A stretch of 64,000 nucleotides of DNA from Mesorhizobium ventifaucium (GCF_935822925.1 NZ_CAKXZS010000001.1:180913-244912), one strand, 5' to 3'; positions 30,300 through 40,936 are shown, counted from the first letter of the stretch. Made by a program: numbers and translations. The notes: generated by a model not told the origin, from the letters alone.

Positions 30300-30850
30300 T
30301 ACCAAGCAAGCTATGCGACTAAGGCCGAGATCGGATATTTCGAAAAGACCGAGATGGACGAGTTGCTCAGTCAACCTGGCGGGCGCACGAGGCTTGACCT
30401 GCGCGACATTCGCTGCTGCTATTCCTATTTAACAGCGGTGCTCGCGCCGATGAGGCAGCAAAATTGACTGTCGGCAATCTTCATCTGGGTGCGTCCCCGT
30501 CAGTGCACCTAGATGGCAAGGAAAACAAGGTCCGTATCTGCCCAACGATGCCAACATCGCTTGCTCACTTCGTGACCAATCGGGGGGTGCGAGGCTATTT
30601 TCTGGCGCGGACGAAGGAGCTTTTGACACGCTTCGGAAATACACCGTGTCGTGACGCATATGCCGCCATGGCAAGCAAATTTCTGCTGAGTCTGGCACGA
30701 AGCGTGTCCGCCCGACACGATTTGTCACATGGCAGCCGCCCACCTCCTGTCGACGTCACAGATCAGCGCCTGGCTCAGTCACGTATCGTTAGACACCACG
30801 CAGCCGACCCGGAAATGAAGCCCACGCGTTGGCCACGCCCGCAGGCATAG
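30300..30850 (+). pseudogene. Tyrosine recombinase (integrase) remnant
   Basis: Fragments in successive frames read MDELLSQPGGRTRLDLRDI, then KLTVGNLHLGASPSVHL and KENKVRICP, then AHLLSTSQISAWLSHVSLD, the order of XerC/D-like integrase blocks around the catalytic Arg, Lys and His-x-x-Arg region. At least three frameshifts are seen. Decayed mobile-element recombinase. Confidence 0.65.
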
Positions 30851-30970
30851 CATAACTTGTCCGCAACTGGCGTTGCACCTTCGCAGGTTACGTCAACTAT
30901 CAAATTACGCAGTATCGTTCCGCGTTCGACCGGTTTAGAAACCGCACTGCTTAGTGTAAAGGATACTGGC

Positions 30971-31681
30971 ATGCAGGGCAACGTGACGACCTTTGACGTT
31001 TCAAAGTTCATCCGTGCAGCCTACAAACTGGCGCGCGAGTACGGTCTTCACACCACCATAGGAAACGATTTCGAGGAGTATGTCAGGATCACTGCCACGC
31101 TACTCGGAAAGTCCCCGACCGATCCACACTTCCGTCCGGATTGCTCTGAACTTCTGCCTGGAAAGGCTTTTTGGATCATCGGGCGGGACTGGCAAGGCAG
31201 GGTAGCTCATGTCCAAGCAATGAGGCTCGACGATCTATCCGGTACCACTCTTGACGAGCACCTTGGGACGCTCAGAGCCTGCTTCGCGGACCCTGATCTC
31301 AAAGCGGGCCCTGGCTCTTCGTGCAACTGCTATGCCCCCTCCGCTCGAGCCATTACCGGGCTTGTAGCATACCGCGGCGACCTCTGGCTGCGAGAGGATT
31401 TTCGGGGACGCGGTCTCGTGGCCCCACTTGGTCGGATGGCATTTGGACTCGCCTGGGCTAAATGGTCGCCGGATTTCATTTACGCGCTGGTTGCTGGCTG
31501 GAACATCCAAAAAGGCGTCGCAGACCGCAACGGCTATCTGCACAAAGAGCCAGGGGGGGCAATCCTCCGCTTGCCTGCGCAGGGAATATGCGAAGACGAC
31601 TGGCTCGTTTGGTTGACCCGAGAGGATTTGCTAAAGATGATCTCGAGTTTCGCGGCACATTGTGACCCACGATCGGAATGA
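30971..31681 (+). CDS. GNAT-like N-acyltransferase domain protein
   Basis: 236 residues from ATG 30971 (AAGGA nine bases upstream); an in-frame extension to 30857 overlaps the integrase relic. The C-terminal half resembles a GNAT fold: strand GLVAYRGDLWL, then REDFRGRGLVAPLGRMAF in the position of the acetyl-CoA pyrophosphate-binding R-G-x-G loop and helix, then a strand DFIYALV. The N-terminal half is not recognised. Family placement is by motif only. It may acylate the product of nearby enzymes; no direct evidence. Confidence 0.55.
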   Translation: MQGNVTTFDVSKFIRAAYKLAREYGLHTTIGNDFEEYVRITATLLGKSPTDPHFRPDCSELLPGKAFWIIGRDWQGRVAHVQAMRLDDLSGTTLDEHLGTLRACFADPDLKAGPGSSCNCYAPSARAITGLVAYRGDLWLREDFRGRGLVAPLGRMAFGLAWAKWSPDFIYALVAGWNIQKGVADRNGYLHKEPGGAILRLPAQGICEDDWLVWLTREDLLKMISSFAAHCDPRSE

Positions 31682-32582
31682 TGCACGCAGGCGAGTGGCG
31701 ATTTGCGTCCTTCCGCTGCGCCGGTCAAAAGCTGCCAGCGTCAGCCGCGCGTTCATTCAAGCGAATGATGCCATCTCCGACAACAACAGGCAGGCAGGCG
31801 TGCATTGCCGGGCTTGCGATGCGTGGTCGTCGTGAAGGATCGGAAAGTCGTTTCAGCCATGTTCCTTTAGAGAAGCGCATCCCTTTGCTCATCCTTTGCG
31901 TGCGATCCGGCAATTGTGCGATGAATTGCGGTTCGCTCGGCCATCCGAGTTGCTGTGCTTCATTGGCCGTGTGCTGATGGACCACCGCAACGGGCTGGCG
32001 GGCGATGCAACGCTGACGCACGCCATTGGCAAGGCCGAGCGGGAAGCGACGGTTGTCATGCTCCACCGGCGGCAGGCAAACATCACATCATGTGAGGCGC
32101 GGACAGGCCAGTGAGCCGAGCAGACTGACCATGCTGGGTGGCCGACATCAAATCGTCCGGGCTGCTCCTAGGATCTAAACTTAGGCCGACCGATAGTGTC
32201 ACAAGGCGCTGGAATCCACGGCGTGAAGACACGACCGAGTGACCGCCGAAGGATGCCGGCTGCTGGCAATCGCGCGATCGACCTACTTCGACGGCTCGGA
32301 GAACACGGCAGACAATACCGCGATCGTCCAAGCGATCGTGCGAGGAGTCGAATATTATGGCTGGTCGTTTTTCCCGTTTGAGCATCGACAGTTTCGGCTA
32401 ATCCGAGAAGCACCTCGCCGCACTGACCATGGCAAACAATACAGTAACAAAAAATTCACGAAATATTTGCGACCGCAGATCGCTGACGATGTTACCTTCG
32501 CCGTAATATCGGAGGTCTGGCGCTGCGGAGTAAACCGATTTTCAATTAGGTAGATACATAGCGCGCGCGGAGGTTAATACCC
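31682..32582. other. IS debris between the GNAT-like and ATP-grasp genes
   Basis: Plus-strand 31900-32080 reads LRFARPSELLCFIGRVLMD and ATLTHAIGKAEREA, the C-terminal core of an IS5-like transposase. The stretch 32240-32420 (CRLLAIARSTYFD) faintly recalls the start of an IS3-type orfB. Neither has an intact frame or visible ends. The last 60 bases form the leader of the ATP-grasp gene. Confidence 0.5.
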
Positions 32583-33830
32583 ATGGCTGGAAGAACACTT
32601 ATCATAGTTGAAGGCGATGTAGAATACTCAACGGGCAATGGTCGGCTATACATTCAAGCAGCCCACCGTCTTGGCCTGCGCCCAACTGCCTTCTCCACTA
32701 GTTCAGCTCAGTACGACTATCTTGCGGCTGAAGGGATTGAAGCAATCCGTGTCGAAGACAATCTTGTCGCGCTGATCCGCGAATGTTCCCGGCTGCGCGC
32801 GATCTATGAGATTGCCGGCATTACGTCTGTAAACGAGTCGGTATATGCGACAGTTGGCAAGCTCTGCCGGCATTTCGATCTACCGGGACCGAACCCTGAA
32901 TCCGTTGAGCAGTGTTGCGACAAATTCGCTCAACGTCAGCTTCTCGCGCAGGCCGGAGTTCCGATACCTGCTTATCGCCTGGCGGCGGATGCGACGGAGG
33001 TGGAAAGTGCTGCTGCGGAAATCGGCCTGCCGGTGATTCTCAAGCCAGTCGTAGGCATCGGCAGCAGCGGTGTCCGATTGTGCCGCACTGTCGATGAGGT
33101 GGCCGAACATACAAGCTATCTGCTGGGCGGGACACACATATGGCGGTCTTCAGCGAGGATACTGGTAGAAGAATTCGCACAAGGACCCTATTATTGTGCC
33201 GACTTAATGGGAAATCAAGTCATCGGAATTACCGCTGCTGACTTCGACCGCCCACCGCATTTCGTCTTTCGTGAGTTGACCTTTCCAGCCCCGCTGACTG
33301 ATAGCGGGCAAATGCATATCGTCGACGTATCACTGGGCTGTTTACGAGCTCTCGGCCTCGGCTGGGGGCCAACGAACATTGAATTCCGGTGGACAAAGCG
33401 TGGACCGGTCGTCATCGAAGTCAATCCGCGTCTTGCAGGTGGGACCGTTCCTAAACTGGTTCAGCTGGCTTACGGTGTTGATCTCGTCACTGAGCACATC
33501 AAGCTTGTCATCGGCGACCAATGCGATTTGCGCAGGAGGCATTCGCACATTGCGGCCGCACGGAAACTAGTTCCTGATCGCGATGGCATCCTCGACCGGA
33601 TCGATGGTGACCGGGCGGCTGCTATATCAGGTGTCGCCGAGGTCAAATTGGATGCTGAACCCAAGATGCCAATCGTCAGGAAAGGCGACTATCGGGACTG
33701 TCTGGGGCATGTCATGGCCGCTTCACCTAGCCGTGCCCAGACCGAGACGATACTTCAGCGTGCCCTCGACTCGATTAGTTGGTCAATCACACCCTTTCCG
33801 CTGAAAGAAGGAGAACACCATGGCCGATAA
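32583..33830 (+). CDS. ATP-grasp ligase
   Basis: 415 residues. An N-terminal pre-ATP-grasp Rossmann-like part (1-105) is followed by an ATP-grasp domain: DKFAQRQLLAQAGVPIP, LPVILKPVVGIGSSGV (Lys and glycine-rich loop), ILVEEFAQGPYYCADL, and the Mg site GPVVIEVNPRLAGG. This is the arrangement of carboxylate-amine ligases such as L-amino acid ligases. GGAGG precedes ATG 32583. It overlaps the SET gene by 11 bases, so the two are coupled. It probably joins two amino acids or an amino acid to an amine; the substrates are unknown. Confidence 0.85.
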   Translation: MAGRTLIIVEGDVEYSTGNGRLYIQAAHRLGLRPTAFSTSSAQYDYLAAEGIEAIRVEDNLVALIRECSRLRAIYEIAGITSVNESVYATVGKLCRHFDLPGPNPESVEQCCDKFAQRQLLAQAGVPIPAYRLAADATEVESAAAEIGLPVILKPVVGIGSSGVRLCRTVDEVAEHTSYLLGGTHIWRSSARILVEEFAQGPYYCADLMGNQVIGITAADFDRPPHFVFRELTFPAPLTDSGQMHIVDVSLGCLRALGLGWGPTNIEFRWTKRGPVVIEVNPRLAGGTVPKLVQLAYGVDLVTEHIKLVIGDQCDLRRRHSHIAAARKLVPDRDGILDRIDGDRAAAISGVAEVKLDAEPKMPIVRKGDYRDCLGHVMAASPSRAQTETILQRALDSISWSITPFPLKEGEHHGR

Positions 33831-34260
33831 GATCTTTGATCGCAGCAATACTATTTATGTAAAAAATTCGCCACGAAAAGGGCGTGGTGTGTTTGCAAAT
33901 GTACCATTTAAGGCTGGAGAGGTAATAGAGCGCGCTCCAACGTGGGGATTTGATGACGTGGCGGCAAAACTTTTAGACCGCACAGGAATTCTTGAGTATT
34001 ACTTCGTACGTCCCGATCAACCAGGCGAATCTCCCGCCGATCAACCAAGCGAATCTCCCCTGGTTGGATACGTTGTTTTCGGGTTTATTTCGATAGTGAA
34101 TCACTCGTCGAACCCAAATGCACAAACAGTTTGGGCCTATGGGAACTCCGGCGCCTGGGCCACCATCGTCGCAATAAAGGATATTCAGGTGGACGAGGAA
34201 ATAACACACCGCTATTCGAATATCTCGGCTTATCCGAAAAATATCAAATTCGTTGATTGA
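33820..34260 (+). CDS. SET-domain protein (putative lysine methyltransferase)
   Basis: 146 residues. Short bacterial SET domain: KGRGVFANVPFKAGEVI (20-36), the SAM-binding NHSSNPNA motif (94-101) and EEITHRY (126-132), where eukaryotic enzymes have GEELTYDY. A Pro/Gln/Glu-rich tandem repeat at 66-81 sits in the insert region. No cysteine-rich post-SET segment. Base composition is visibly more AT-rich than neighbours, suggesting transfer. It overlaps the ATP-grasp gene by 11 bases. It may methylate a protein or peptide partner; SET proteins are rare in such operons. Confidence 0.82.
   Translation: MADKIFDRSNTIYVKNSPRKGRGVFANVPFKAGEVIERAPTWGFDDVAAKLLDRTGILEYYFVRPDQPGESPADQPSESPLVGYVVFGFISIVNHSSNPNAQTVWAYGNSGAWATIVAIKDIQVDEEITHRYSNISAYPKNIKFVD
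34015..34062 (+). repeat. 24-base tandem repeat, two copies, inside the SET gene
   Basis: Units 34015-34038 and 34039-34062 differ at a few positions and encode DQPGESPA and DQPSESPL. In frame, so they lengthen the loop rather than break the protein; the copy number could vary between strains. Confidence 0.85.
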
Positions 34261-34613
34261 AGCGCAATGAGTGCTGCAAGGAGAGGCGTCGATCGTCAAG
34301 AGCGAGATTGGGGCTTGTGGTAGTCGTTCTCCATCACAGTTGTTTAGAGAACTCATGCCTACCAGGGCCTGTCGCTCGCTGTTCCTGCTCACAACCGACC
34401 AAAGCGGCAGACTCGCTCCGTCGCCGCGTATAGCGGAAACCCATCGATATTGAAGTATGCCGCGGCGCGCGCAGGCTTACCTGCTCGAAAGGCATTCGCT
34501 TCGCGGGATCAGTGATCAACGACGTACCATCCTTCGGGTGACCATCAACTTTCGGTTCCATGCTGCGACGCGTTCGGCTGCTAGAGCGGTTCATTGAGTG
34601 ATTGAATCGGGAG
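34261..34613. other. Spacer between the SET gene and IS91-like copy A
   Basis: 350 bases, no supportable gene. Confidence 0.5.
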
Positions 34614-34630
34614 GGATTGAACGAAGCCGC
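34614..34630 (+). repeat. Left 17-bp terminal inverted repeat of IS91-like copy A
   Basis: GGATTGAACGAAGCCGC, exact reverse complement of 36506-36522. The same sequence, split by the group II intron, marks the end of copy B. Confidence 0.8.
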
Positions 34631-34724
34631 TGACGCGGCATTTGGTGCACCGGTTTGCGAATGACGCTTCTGTTTTGAAGGATTGCTGCTGTTGAAGCAC
34701 AACCTTGAGAACAGGAGCAATGAG

Positions 34725-35430
34725 ATGGCCGAGTTGAGCCCGCTTCGCCGGCGCATGATCGAGGACATGACGATCCGCAATCTGTCGCCGGCCACGCAAC
34801 GATCCTACGTGCACGCGGTAGCGAAGTTCTCCCGCTACTGTGGCCGATCTCCGGACCGGCTTGACCTGGTTCGCGCCTTCCAGGTGCATCTGGTCTCGAC
34901 TGGAATCTCGTGGCCGGCGCTGAACCAGACGGTGTGCGCACTGCGGTTCTTTTACGGCGTGTTGTTGGGTCACGCCGAGATCCCTGAGCGAATCGCCTAT
35001 GCGCGCGCGCCACGCACGCTGCCGGTGGTTCTCAGCGCTGACGAGATTGTCCGCTTTCTCGAGGCGGTGCCGAGCCTGAAGACGCGCACCGCCCTGACGA
35101 CGGCCTATGCCGCGGGGCTTCGCGCTTCGGAGACTGTCGGACTGAAGGTCGGCGACATCGACAGCGGACGCGGCGTGATCCGGATCGAGCACGGCAAGGG
35201 CGGCAAGGACCGCACGGTGATGCTGTCGGCGCAGCTTTTGCGCATCCTGCGGGTCTACTGGCGGCTGGCGAAGCCGCAGGGCTGGCTGTTTCCAAGCCGG
35301 GATGCAAATCGACCCATCGACGTTCAGGTATTGTACTCGGCCTGCCGCTCGGCGCCTGCGGCCGCCGCCATCGACAAGCGCGTGACGGTCCACACGCTCA
35401 GGCACAGCTTCGCCACGCATTTGCGACGCT
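34725..35430 (+). pseudogene. IS91-associated tyrosine recombinase, C-terminus deleted
   Basis: Starts MAELSPLRRRMIEDM and shows the SAM-like core-binding region and the catalytic domain: ALTTAYAAGLRASE with the first Arg, the [11 protein letters not shown]ys strand, and HTLRHSFATHL. The frame then runs straight into transposase-derived sequence, so the final catalytic Tyr is missing. Confidence 0.8.
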
Positions 35431-36238
35431 GCGCACGATCGCCGCAGATCCCAGACATCTCGGCGCCGGGATTCGGTCTCATCGCGGTGCTGCACAGCTG
35501 GGGCCAGAACCTCACCTATCATCCCCACCTCCATTGCATCGTCCCGGGCGGCGGCATCTCCCTCGATGGAGGGCGATGGGTCACCTGCCGGCCAGGTTCT
35601 TCCTGCCCGTGCGCGTGCTGTCGCGCCTGTTCCGCCGTCTCTTTCTGGAGGAACTCCGAGCAGCCTATGATGAGGGTCGGCTGGGCTTCTTCGGCGATCT
35701 CGCCTACCTGGCAAAGCCTGATGCCTTTGTCTGCTTGCTCGCCGAGGCCCGTCGCCGTCAATGGGTCGTCTACGCCAAGCCGCCCTTCGGCGGGCCGAAG
35801 CAGGTGCTGGCCTATCTCGGCCGCTACACCCATCGCGTCGCCATCGCCAATTCCCGACTGATCAGCACGGCCGACGATCGGGTCGCGTTCCGCTGGCGGG
35901 ACTATCGCCATCGCGGCAAGACGAAGATCATGACGCTCGACGCGCACGAGTTCATCCGTCGCTTTCTCCTGCACACACTGCCCGATGGTTTCCATCGCAT
36001 CCGCCACTACGGCTTCCTCGCCAACGGTAATCGCGCCGCCAAGCTCGACCTGTGCCACAGGCTGCTGGCCGGTTCGCAGCAGAACGAGCTCGAACCGGAT
36101 GCCGAAAGCGCCGCTGTCGCCGCCGAGCGCCTTGCGGTGGCGCATCGCTGCCCAAGCTGCGGAGAGCCAATGATCACGCTCGCCATCTGGCGGTGCGGCC
36201 AGGCGCCGCCGCGCCCCTTCTGGAGCGACACCTCATGA
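35430..36238 (+). pseudogene. IS91-family transposase, N-terminus deleted
   Basis: The HUH-type transposase is readable from TYHPHLHCIVPGGGISLDG through YLGRYTHRVAIANSRL and FRWRDYRHRGKTKIMTL to the end at 36238 (CPSCGEPM near the C-terminus). The N-terminal zinc-binding part is lost in the deletion, and a frameshift lies near 35585. Non-functional. Confidence 0.8.
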
Positions 36239-36505
36239 CCACGCCGGGTGCGTCCACATCACCCGGTACGGTACCCGTCGCCATGCGCGCCGGCACCCCG
36301 ATCCTTGTCCCGCCACACAAAGCCGCAAGCAGACAGCCCGGCGATAGAAGGCACTGCAGCCTATCCGACGGCTCGCACCATCCCGGTTCCGCCTTCCACC
36401 GTGCAATCCTTCGCTATGGCCGCATCGTGAACGCTCTTCATCAGCATGGCGAAGACGATCCCGACCGCTCCTCCAGGCTACAATCCCCATAGCGCCAGAC
36501 CTCCC

Positions 36506-36522
36506 GCGGCTTCGTTCAATCC
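36506..36522 (+). repeat. Right 17-bp terminal inverted repeat of IS91-like copy A
   Basis: GCGGCTTCGTTCAATCC, exact inverse of 34614-34630. Confidence 0.8.
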
Positions 36523-36648
36523 GGCTTGCAATGAGGTCCGAAGACTAGCGGGTGTGCTGCGTTGAGCATGCGGACCTCACAGAAGCCTCCAGATTCCCTT
36601 GGGTTTGGTTTGTGATTCAAGATGCTGGCTGGAAGGAGGCCAGCATTG

Positions 36649-36850
36649 ATGACACGAGCCTATTCCAATGATCTTCGTGAGCGTGTTGTTGCGGCGGTTG
36701 TTGCGGGTGAGAGGCAGCCGCACGGTTGCGTCGCGCTTTGGCGTTGCGGTCTCTTCTGTGGTGAAATGGTCGCAACGTTATTGTGCGACCGGCTCGGTAG
36801 CGCCGGGAAAGATGGGTGGCCATCGCAAACGCGTTCTGGAGCCGCACGGG
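36649..36850 (+). pseudogene. IS630-family transposase N-terminal fragment
   Basis: ATG 36649 begins TRAYSNDLRERVVAAVVAGE, followed after a frameshift near 36710 by ASRFGVAVSSVVKWSQRY, the helix-turn-helix start of IS630 transposases. It is cut off near 36850 by the IS256-type fragment. Confidence 0.75.
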
Positions 36851-36885
36851 GACTGTCAAGAATTCTGTGCGCGAGGCCGATTTCG

Positions 36886-37510
36886 TCATTGGCTGACGAA
36901 CCTCTCGCCGAAGACGACGGCGAACTGGGTCTTGGCCTCGAACCACTCGCGCGGCGGTCGTTTCCATTCCTCGGCCGCATGGTTCAGCACCAGATATAGC
37001 AGCTTCATGGCCGCATCGTCACTCGGGAAGTGTCCCCGGGTGCGGACGGCGCGGCGCAATTTGGAGTTCAGCGCCTCGATCGCGTTCGTGGTGTAGATGA
37101 TCCGGCGCACGCTTTCGGGGAAGGCGAAGAACGGTACCACGTGTTGCCAGTTGCGCCGCCAGCTCTGGGTGATCGCCGGATACCGCTGGCCCCAGTAGCC
37201 GGCCTCGAATTCCTCCAAGGCCTTCATGCCGGCTTCTGCATCCTTTGCCCGGTAGATCGCGCGCAGCGCCGGCACGACGGACTTGCGATCCTTCCACGAC
37301 ACGAACTCCAGCGAATGACGGATCAGGTGCACGATGCAGGTTTGGACCACGGTCTGGGGGAAGACGGCGTTGATCGCCTCGGGGAAGCCCTTCAGGCCGT
37401 CGACGACGGCGATCAGGACGTCGGCGACGCCACGGCTCTTCAGTTCGTTCATGACGCGCAGCCAGAACTTGGCGCCCTCGTCCCGCTTGTTCCACTCCCA
37501 CTCCGCTGGG
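36886..37510 (-). pseudogene. IS256-family transposase, C-terminal half
   Basis: Reads DEGAKFWLRVMNELKSRGV, VVDGLKGFPEAINAVFP (catalytic Asp), QTCIVHLIRHSL and RRIIYTTNAIEALNSKLRR (catalytic Glu region), typical of IS256. The N-terminal half is missing; the fragment ends within about 15 bases of the purU stop codon, so the insertion or deletion stopped just short of that gene. Confidence 0.85.
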
Positions 37511-37523
37511 CTGCGGAGGACGC

Positions 37524-38387
37524 TCAAGTTGAGAATACGACCGTCTTCTTTCCGTTGAGGACCACTCTATCCTCCAGATGGTAGCGCATTGCCCGGGCCA
37601 GGACCCGCCGCTCAATGTCACGCCCCTTGCGGATAAGGTCTTCAGGTGTGTCCTTATGCGAGATGCGTTCGACGTCCTGCTCAATGATCGGTCCCTCGTC
37701 GAGGTCCGACGTTACGTAGTGCGCCGTCGCCCCGATCAGCTTGACGCCCCGCTCGTGTGCCTGATGGTAAGGCTTCGCGCCTTTGAATCCGGGCAGGAAC
37801 GAGTGGTGGATGTTGATGCACCGGCCCGCGAGCTTCTCCGAAAGCCCGTCTGACAAAATCTGCATATATCGCGCCAGGACTACAAGATCCGTGCTGGTCT
37901 CCTGAAAGAGATCCCAGATGCGAGCTTCCTGTTCTATCTTGCTTTGCGTGCTGATCGGCAGGTGGTGGAAAGGTATGCCGGTGAGGTCGGTCGACGCAAG
38001 GTGTTCGCGGCCGTGGTTGGAAACGATCGCAGTGACTTCCATCGGCAGTTCGCCCGTGCGCGATCGGTAGAGCAGGTCTGCCAAGCAGTGATCGAATTTG
38101 GAAACTAGCAGCATGACGCGGCTCACGGAGGAGGCTGGACGAAGGGTAAAGGTCATTCCCAGGCGCCCGGCGAGCTCCCCGACAATCCAGGCGATCTCCC
38201 CCTCGGGCCTCGCAAGTACAAGACGCGCGAAGACCACGCGCATGAAAAAGCGCCCCGTCTCGACATCATCAAACTGCTGCGCATCCAGGATGTTGCAACC
38301 GGCCTCGAAAAGGACACCTGAGACCGCCGACACGATGCCAGGCTGATCAGGGCAGGCGAGTGTAAGGATCATGGACGTGGCAGTCAT
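37524..38387 (-). CDS. purU: Formyltetrahydrofolate deformylase
   Basis: Hydrolyses 10-formyl-THF to formate and THF, balancing one-carbon pools. 287 residues from ATG 38387; the longer frame to 38429 adds an unlikely tail. N-terminal ACT domain ([18 protein letters not shown], 5-80), then a formyltransferase-type domain with [26 protein letters not shown] (active-site His) and the Asp in [14 protein letters not shown]. The C-terminus [11 protein letters not shown] is normal, so the nearby IS256 fragment did not truncate it. 50 bases downstream of the demethylating dehydrogenase gene, which produces one-carbon folate, so the two likely form an operon. Confidence 0.95.
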   Translation of the reverse strand: MTATSMILTLACPDQPGIVSAVSGVLFEAGCNILDAQQFDDVETGRFFMRVVFARLVLARPEGEIAWIVGELAGRLGMTFTLRPASSVSRVMLLVSKFDHCLADLLYRSRTGELPMEVTAIVSNHGREHLASTDLTGIPFHHLPISTQSKIEQEARIWDLFQETSTDLVVLARYMQILSDGLSEKLAGRCINIHHSFLPGFKGAKPYHQAHERGVKLIGATAHYVTSDLDEGPIIEQDVERISHKDTPEDLIRKGRDIERRVLARAMRYHLEDRVVLNGKKTVVFST

Positions 38388-38437
38388 CGACTGGCAGCTC
38401 CTGGCAGGTCGTATCTGATTTGAGGACACGCCGCGCT

Positions 38438-40936
38438 TCAGCGCCAGGCGCGCAGTTCTGGTGCGACAAGGCTGTCAAGATCGAGGCGCTCGCCTTTGAC
38501 GCGCGTCCTACCGGCGTCGTAGAACGGCCGAAGGGATGCCACAGCGGCATGTCGGAAGCCACCGATCTCGACCTCGAACTCTCCGTCCTTGAGCCACTGG
38601 GCACTCACGCCAGACGCCGCGTTGAGATAGCCCATGCCAACGCCACAGCCGATAGTGTGCCCGAAGCCGGCGGAACGTAGGTAACCTACGAGAGTGCCAT
38701 CACGCCAAACAGGTTCCGTTCCGAACATGAGGGGGGCGTTCCCGGGAACGGCAAATTGAACAACTCGCCGACGCGGGGTCTGTCCACGCTGATTCTCGAG
38801 CGCAGCGCGGCCGATGAAATCCGACTTCTTGTCCCAAGCGACGGTGAAACCGAGCCCTGATTCAAGCGGCGTATCCTCGTCGCTCACGTCAGAGCCCCAG
38901 TCGCGATATCCGGCCTCGAGGCGGAGTGTGTTCAGCGCGATGTATCCGGCTTGGCGAAGGTTGAGATCATCGCCCGCCGCCACAATGGCGTCATAGATGC
39001 CGAGTGCCTGTTCAGCCGGAATGTGGAGCTCCCAGCCAAGCTCCCCGACGAAGGTCATTCGAAAAGCCAGCGCCAGGCCATAGCCGATCTCAATTTCGCG
39101 AGCCGTGGCGAAAGGGAAGGCGTCATCCGAGTAATCGGCGGGACTGATGCGTGAAAGCAGTTCGCGCGAACGCGGGCCCATGACCGACAGGGTGACATAG
39201 CCTGAAGACACGTCTGCAATTGTTACGTGTCCGGCTTCCTTGGAGTTGAGCCTAAGCCACGCCAGATCGCGGATACGCTGCACGGCCGCGGTGACGACCA
39301 GGTATTCTTCGTCGCCGGTCCTGCAGATGGTGACGTCGGACTCCATCCCGCCACGCGCGTTCAGCCAAGGAGTATACACGATGCGCCCAATCGGCACGTC
39401 GACATCATTGCTTGAGAGCCGCTGCAATAAGGTCAGGGCGTCCCGGCCCTGGACAAGCAAGTGGGCGAAGGATGTCTGGTCGAACAAAGCAACGTCCGAC
39501 CGCGCCGCCGCGTGTTCCACTCCACTCTGCCGGAACCATTCATCCTTGCCGAAGGTGGCGTGTGTGACCGGTTGCGAACCGGGCTCGCCGAACCACTGCA
39601 CACGCTCCCAGCCAGCGACTTCGCCGAAATTTGCGCCTGCTCGGGAAAGCCGGTCGTGCAGCGGTGAAACCCGTACGTTACGGGCGGTTTTCGGGGATTT
39701 GTGCGGCCAGTGCAGGTTCCAGAGATTCCCCACTGCCTCAGTCGTGCGATCGTAGAGATAGCGGCGGTTCCGCTGGAATGGCATGGCGCGTCGCACGTCC
39801 ATTTCCCAATAGTCGCCTGCGGGCATGCCCGTCGACATCCACTCGGCCATGACCTTGCCAGCGCCGCCCGAGGATTCGATGCCGCATGAATTGAAGCCTG
39901 TGGCGACATAAAGACCTGCGATATCCGGCGCCGGTCCGAGCAGGAATCGGTTATCAGGTGTGAAGCTCTCCGGCCCATTGAAGTTCAGCTGCAGTCCCAC
40001 GTCGGCTAGAATGGGTATACGTTCGATGGCGGCTGCTAGGTAAGGTTCGATATGGTCGAAATCCTCGGGCAGGGACTCGAAACTGAAATTGCGCGGAACG
40101 CCGTCCATGCCCCATGGCTTCGCACGAGATTCGAAGAAGCCGAACAGCAGCTTGCCGGCATCTGGCTTGGCGTAGACCGCGGCGTCCATATCACGGATCG
40201 TGGGTAAATCGGCAGGCAGACCTGGAACGGCCTCCGTCACCACGTAAAAATGTTCTGCGGCATATAGCGGCACCGTCCAGTTGAGATCCGCAGCGACATT
40301 GCGACTCCACAGTCCCGTGCAGATGACTGCCTTTTCGGTGCGAACAAGGCCCTCAGCTGTCTCGACGCCGACGAGGCAACCCTTGTCAACCATGATGCGG
40401 TTCACGGGCGTTCGTTCCAGGATGTTCGCCCCGCCCTGCCGCGCACCGGCGGCGAACGCCCGTGCGGTGTCGATCGGGTTGGTCATACCGTCAGACGCAA
40501 TCCAGGCGGCGCCCAAGACGTCGCTAACGTCCAACAGGGGCACTCGTCGCTTTGCCTCGGCTGCATCAATCATCTCAACGTCTAGGCCGAACGATCGGCC
40601 CATAGATGACCCCCGTCTGAGCTCTTCAATGCGAGCGTTCGTCGCGGCGATTGTGATGGAGCCGCTCTGCCGGAACCCGGTTGGTTGCCCAGTCAGTTGC
40701 TCCAGATCGCGGAACAACTCCGCCGAATACTGTGCCAGCTTTGCCATGTTTTCGTTGGCCCGCAGCTGAGTGACCAGACCGGCGGCATGCCAGGTTGTGC
40801 CACACGTAAGCTGGTCGCGCTCGAGCAGGAGCACATCGCGGTGCCCAAGGCGGGTCAAATGATAGGCAATCGACAGGCCGATGATGCCGCCGCCGATAAT
40901 CACGTATTCAATATGGGAAGGAAGTTTGTTCTGCAT
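38438..40936 (-). CDS. FAD-dependent dimethylglycine/sarcosine dehydrogenase-like protein with GcvT domain
   Basis: 832 residues from ATG 40936. N-terminal DAO-type FAD domain ([16 protein letters not shown], 12-27) with TTWHAAG, whose H50 matches the covalent-flavin histidine of dimethylglycine dehydrogenase; C-terminal GcvT/aminomethyltransferase domain (about 430-830), which channels the removed methyl group to THF. Such enzymes oxidatively demethylate dimethylglycine, sarcosine or similar N-methyl amino acids. Paired with purU downstream and a divergent Lrp regulator. The true substrate cannot be read; betaine-derived or plant N-methyl compounds are plausible. Confidence 0.9.
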   Translation of the reverse strand: MQNKLPSHIEYVIIGGGIIGLSIAYHLTRLGHRDVLLLERDQLTCGTTWHAAGLVTQLRANENMAKLAQYSAELFRDLEQLTGQPTGFRQSGSITIAATNARIEELRRGSSMGRSFGLDVEMIDAAEAKRRVPLLDVSDVLGAAWIASDGMTNPIDTARAFAAGARQGGANILERTPVNRIMVDKGCLVGVETAEGLVRTEKAVICTGLWSRNVAADLNWTVPLYAAEHFYVVTEAVPGLPADLPTIRDMDAAVYAKPDAGKLLFGFFESRAKPWGMDGVPRNFSFESLPEDFDHIEPYLAAAIERIPILADVGLQLNFNGPESFTPDNRFLLGPAPDIAGLYVATGFNSCGIESSGGAGKVMAEWMSTGMPAGDYWEMDVRRAMPFQRNRRYLYDRTTEAVGNLWNLHWPHKSPKTARNVRVSPLHDRLSRAGANFGEVAGWERVQWFGEPGSQPVTHATFGKDEWFRQSGVEHAAARSDVALFDQTSFAHLLVQGRDALTLLQRLSSNDVDVPIGRIVYTPWLNARGGMESDVTICRTGDEEYLVVTAAVQRIRDLAWLRLNSKEAGHVTIADVSSGYVTLSVMGPRSRELLSRISPADYSDDAFPFATAREIEIGYGLALAFRMTFVGELGWELHIPAEQALGIYDAIVAAGDDLNLRQAGYIALNTLRLEAGYRDWGSDVSDEDTPLESGLGFTVAWDKKSDFIGRAALENQRGQTPRRRVVQFAVPGNAPLMFGTEPVWRDGTLVGYLRSAGFGHTIGCGVGMGYLNAASGVSAQWLKDGEFEVEIGGFRHAAVASLRPFYDAGRTRVKGERLDLDSLVAPELRAWR

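Larger units (their letters stand above)
34614..36522 (+). mobile_element. IS91-like element copy A, internally deleted
   Basis: Bounded by a perfect 17-bp inverted repeat: 34614-34630 and 36506-36522 (GCGGCTTCGTTCAATCC on the right). Inside are a tyrosine recombinase and an IS91-type transposase in the same direction, the paired arrangement of some rhizobial IS91 relatives. A deletion near 35430 joins the 5' part of the recombinase to the middle of the transposase, so the element is defective. Copy B lies inverted at 41986-43164. Confidence 0.75.

Noticed and set aside
24089..31681. Ectoine biosynthesis cluster
   Set aside because: An EctB-like aminotransferase, a GNAT-like protein and an oxygenase superficially match EctB, EctA and EctD, but there is no ectoine synthase, the gene order is wrong and the GNAT-like protein is not EctA-like.
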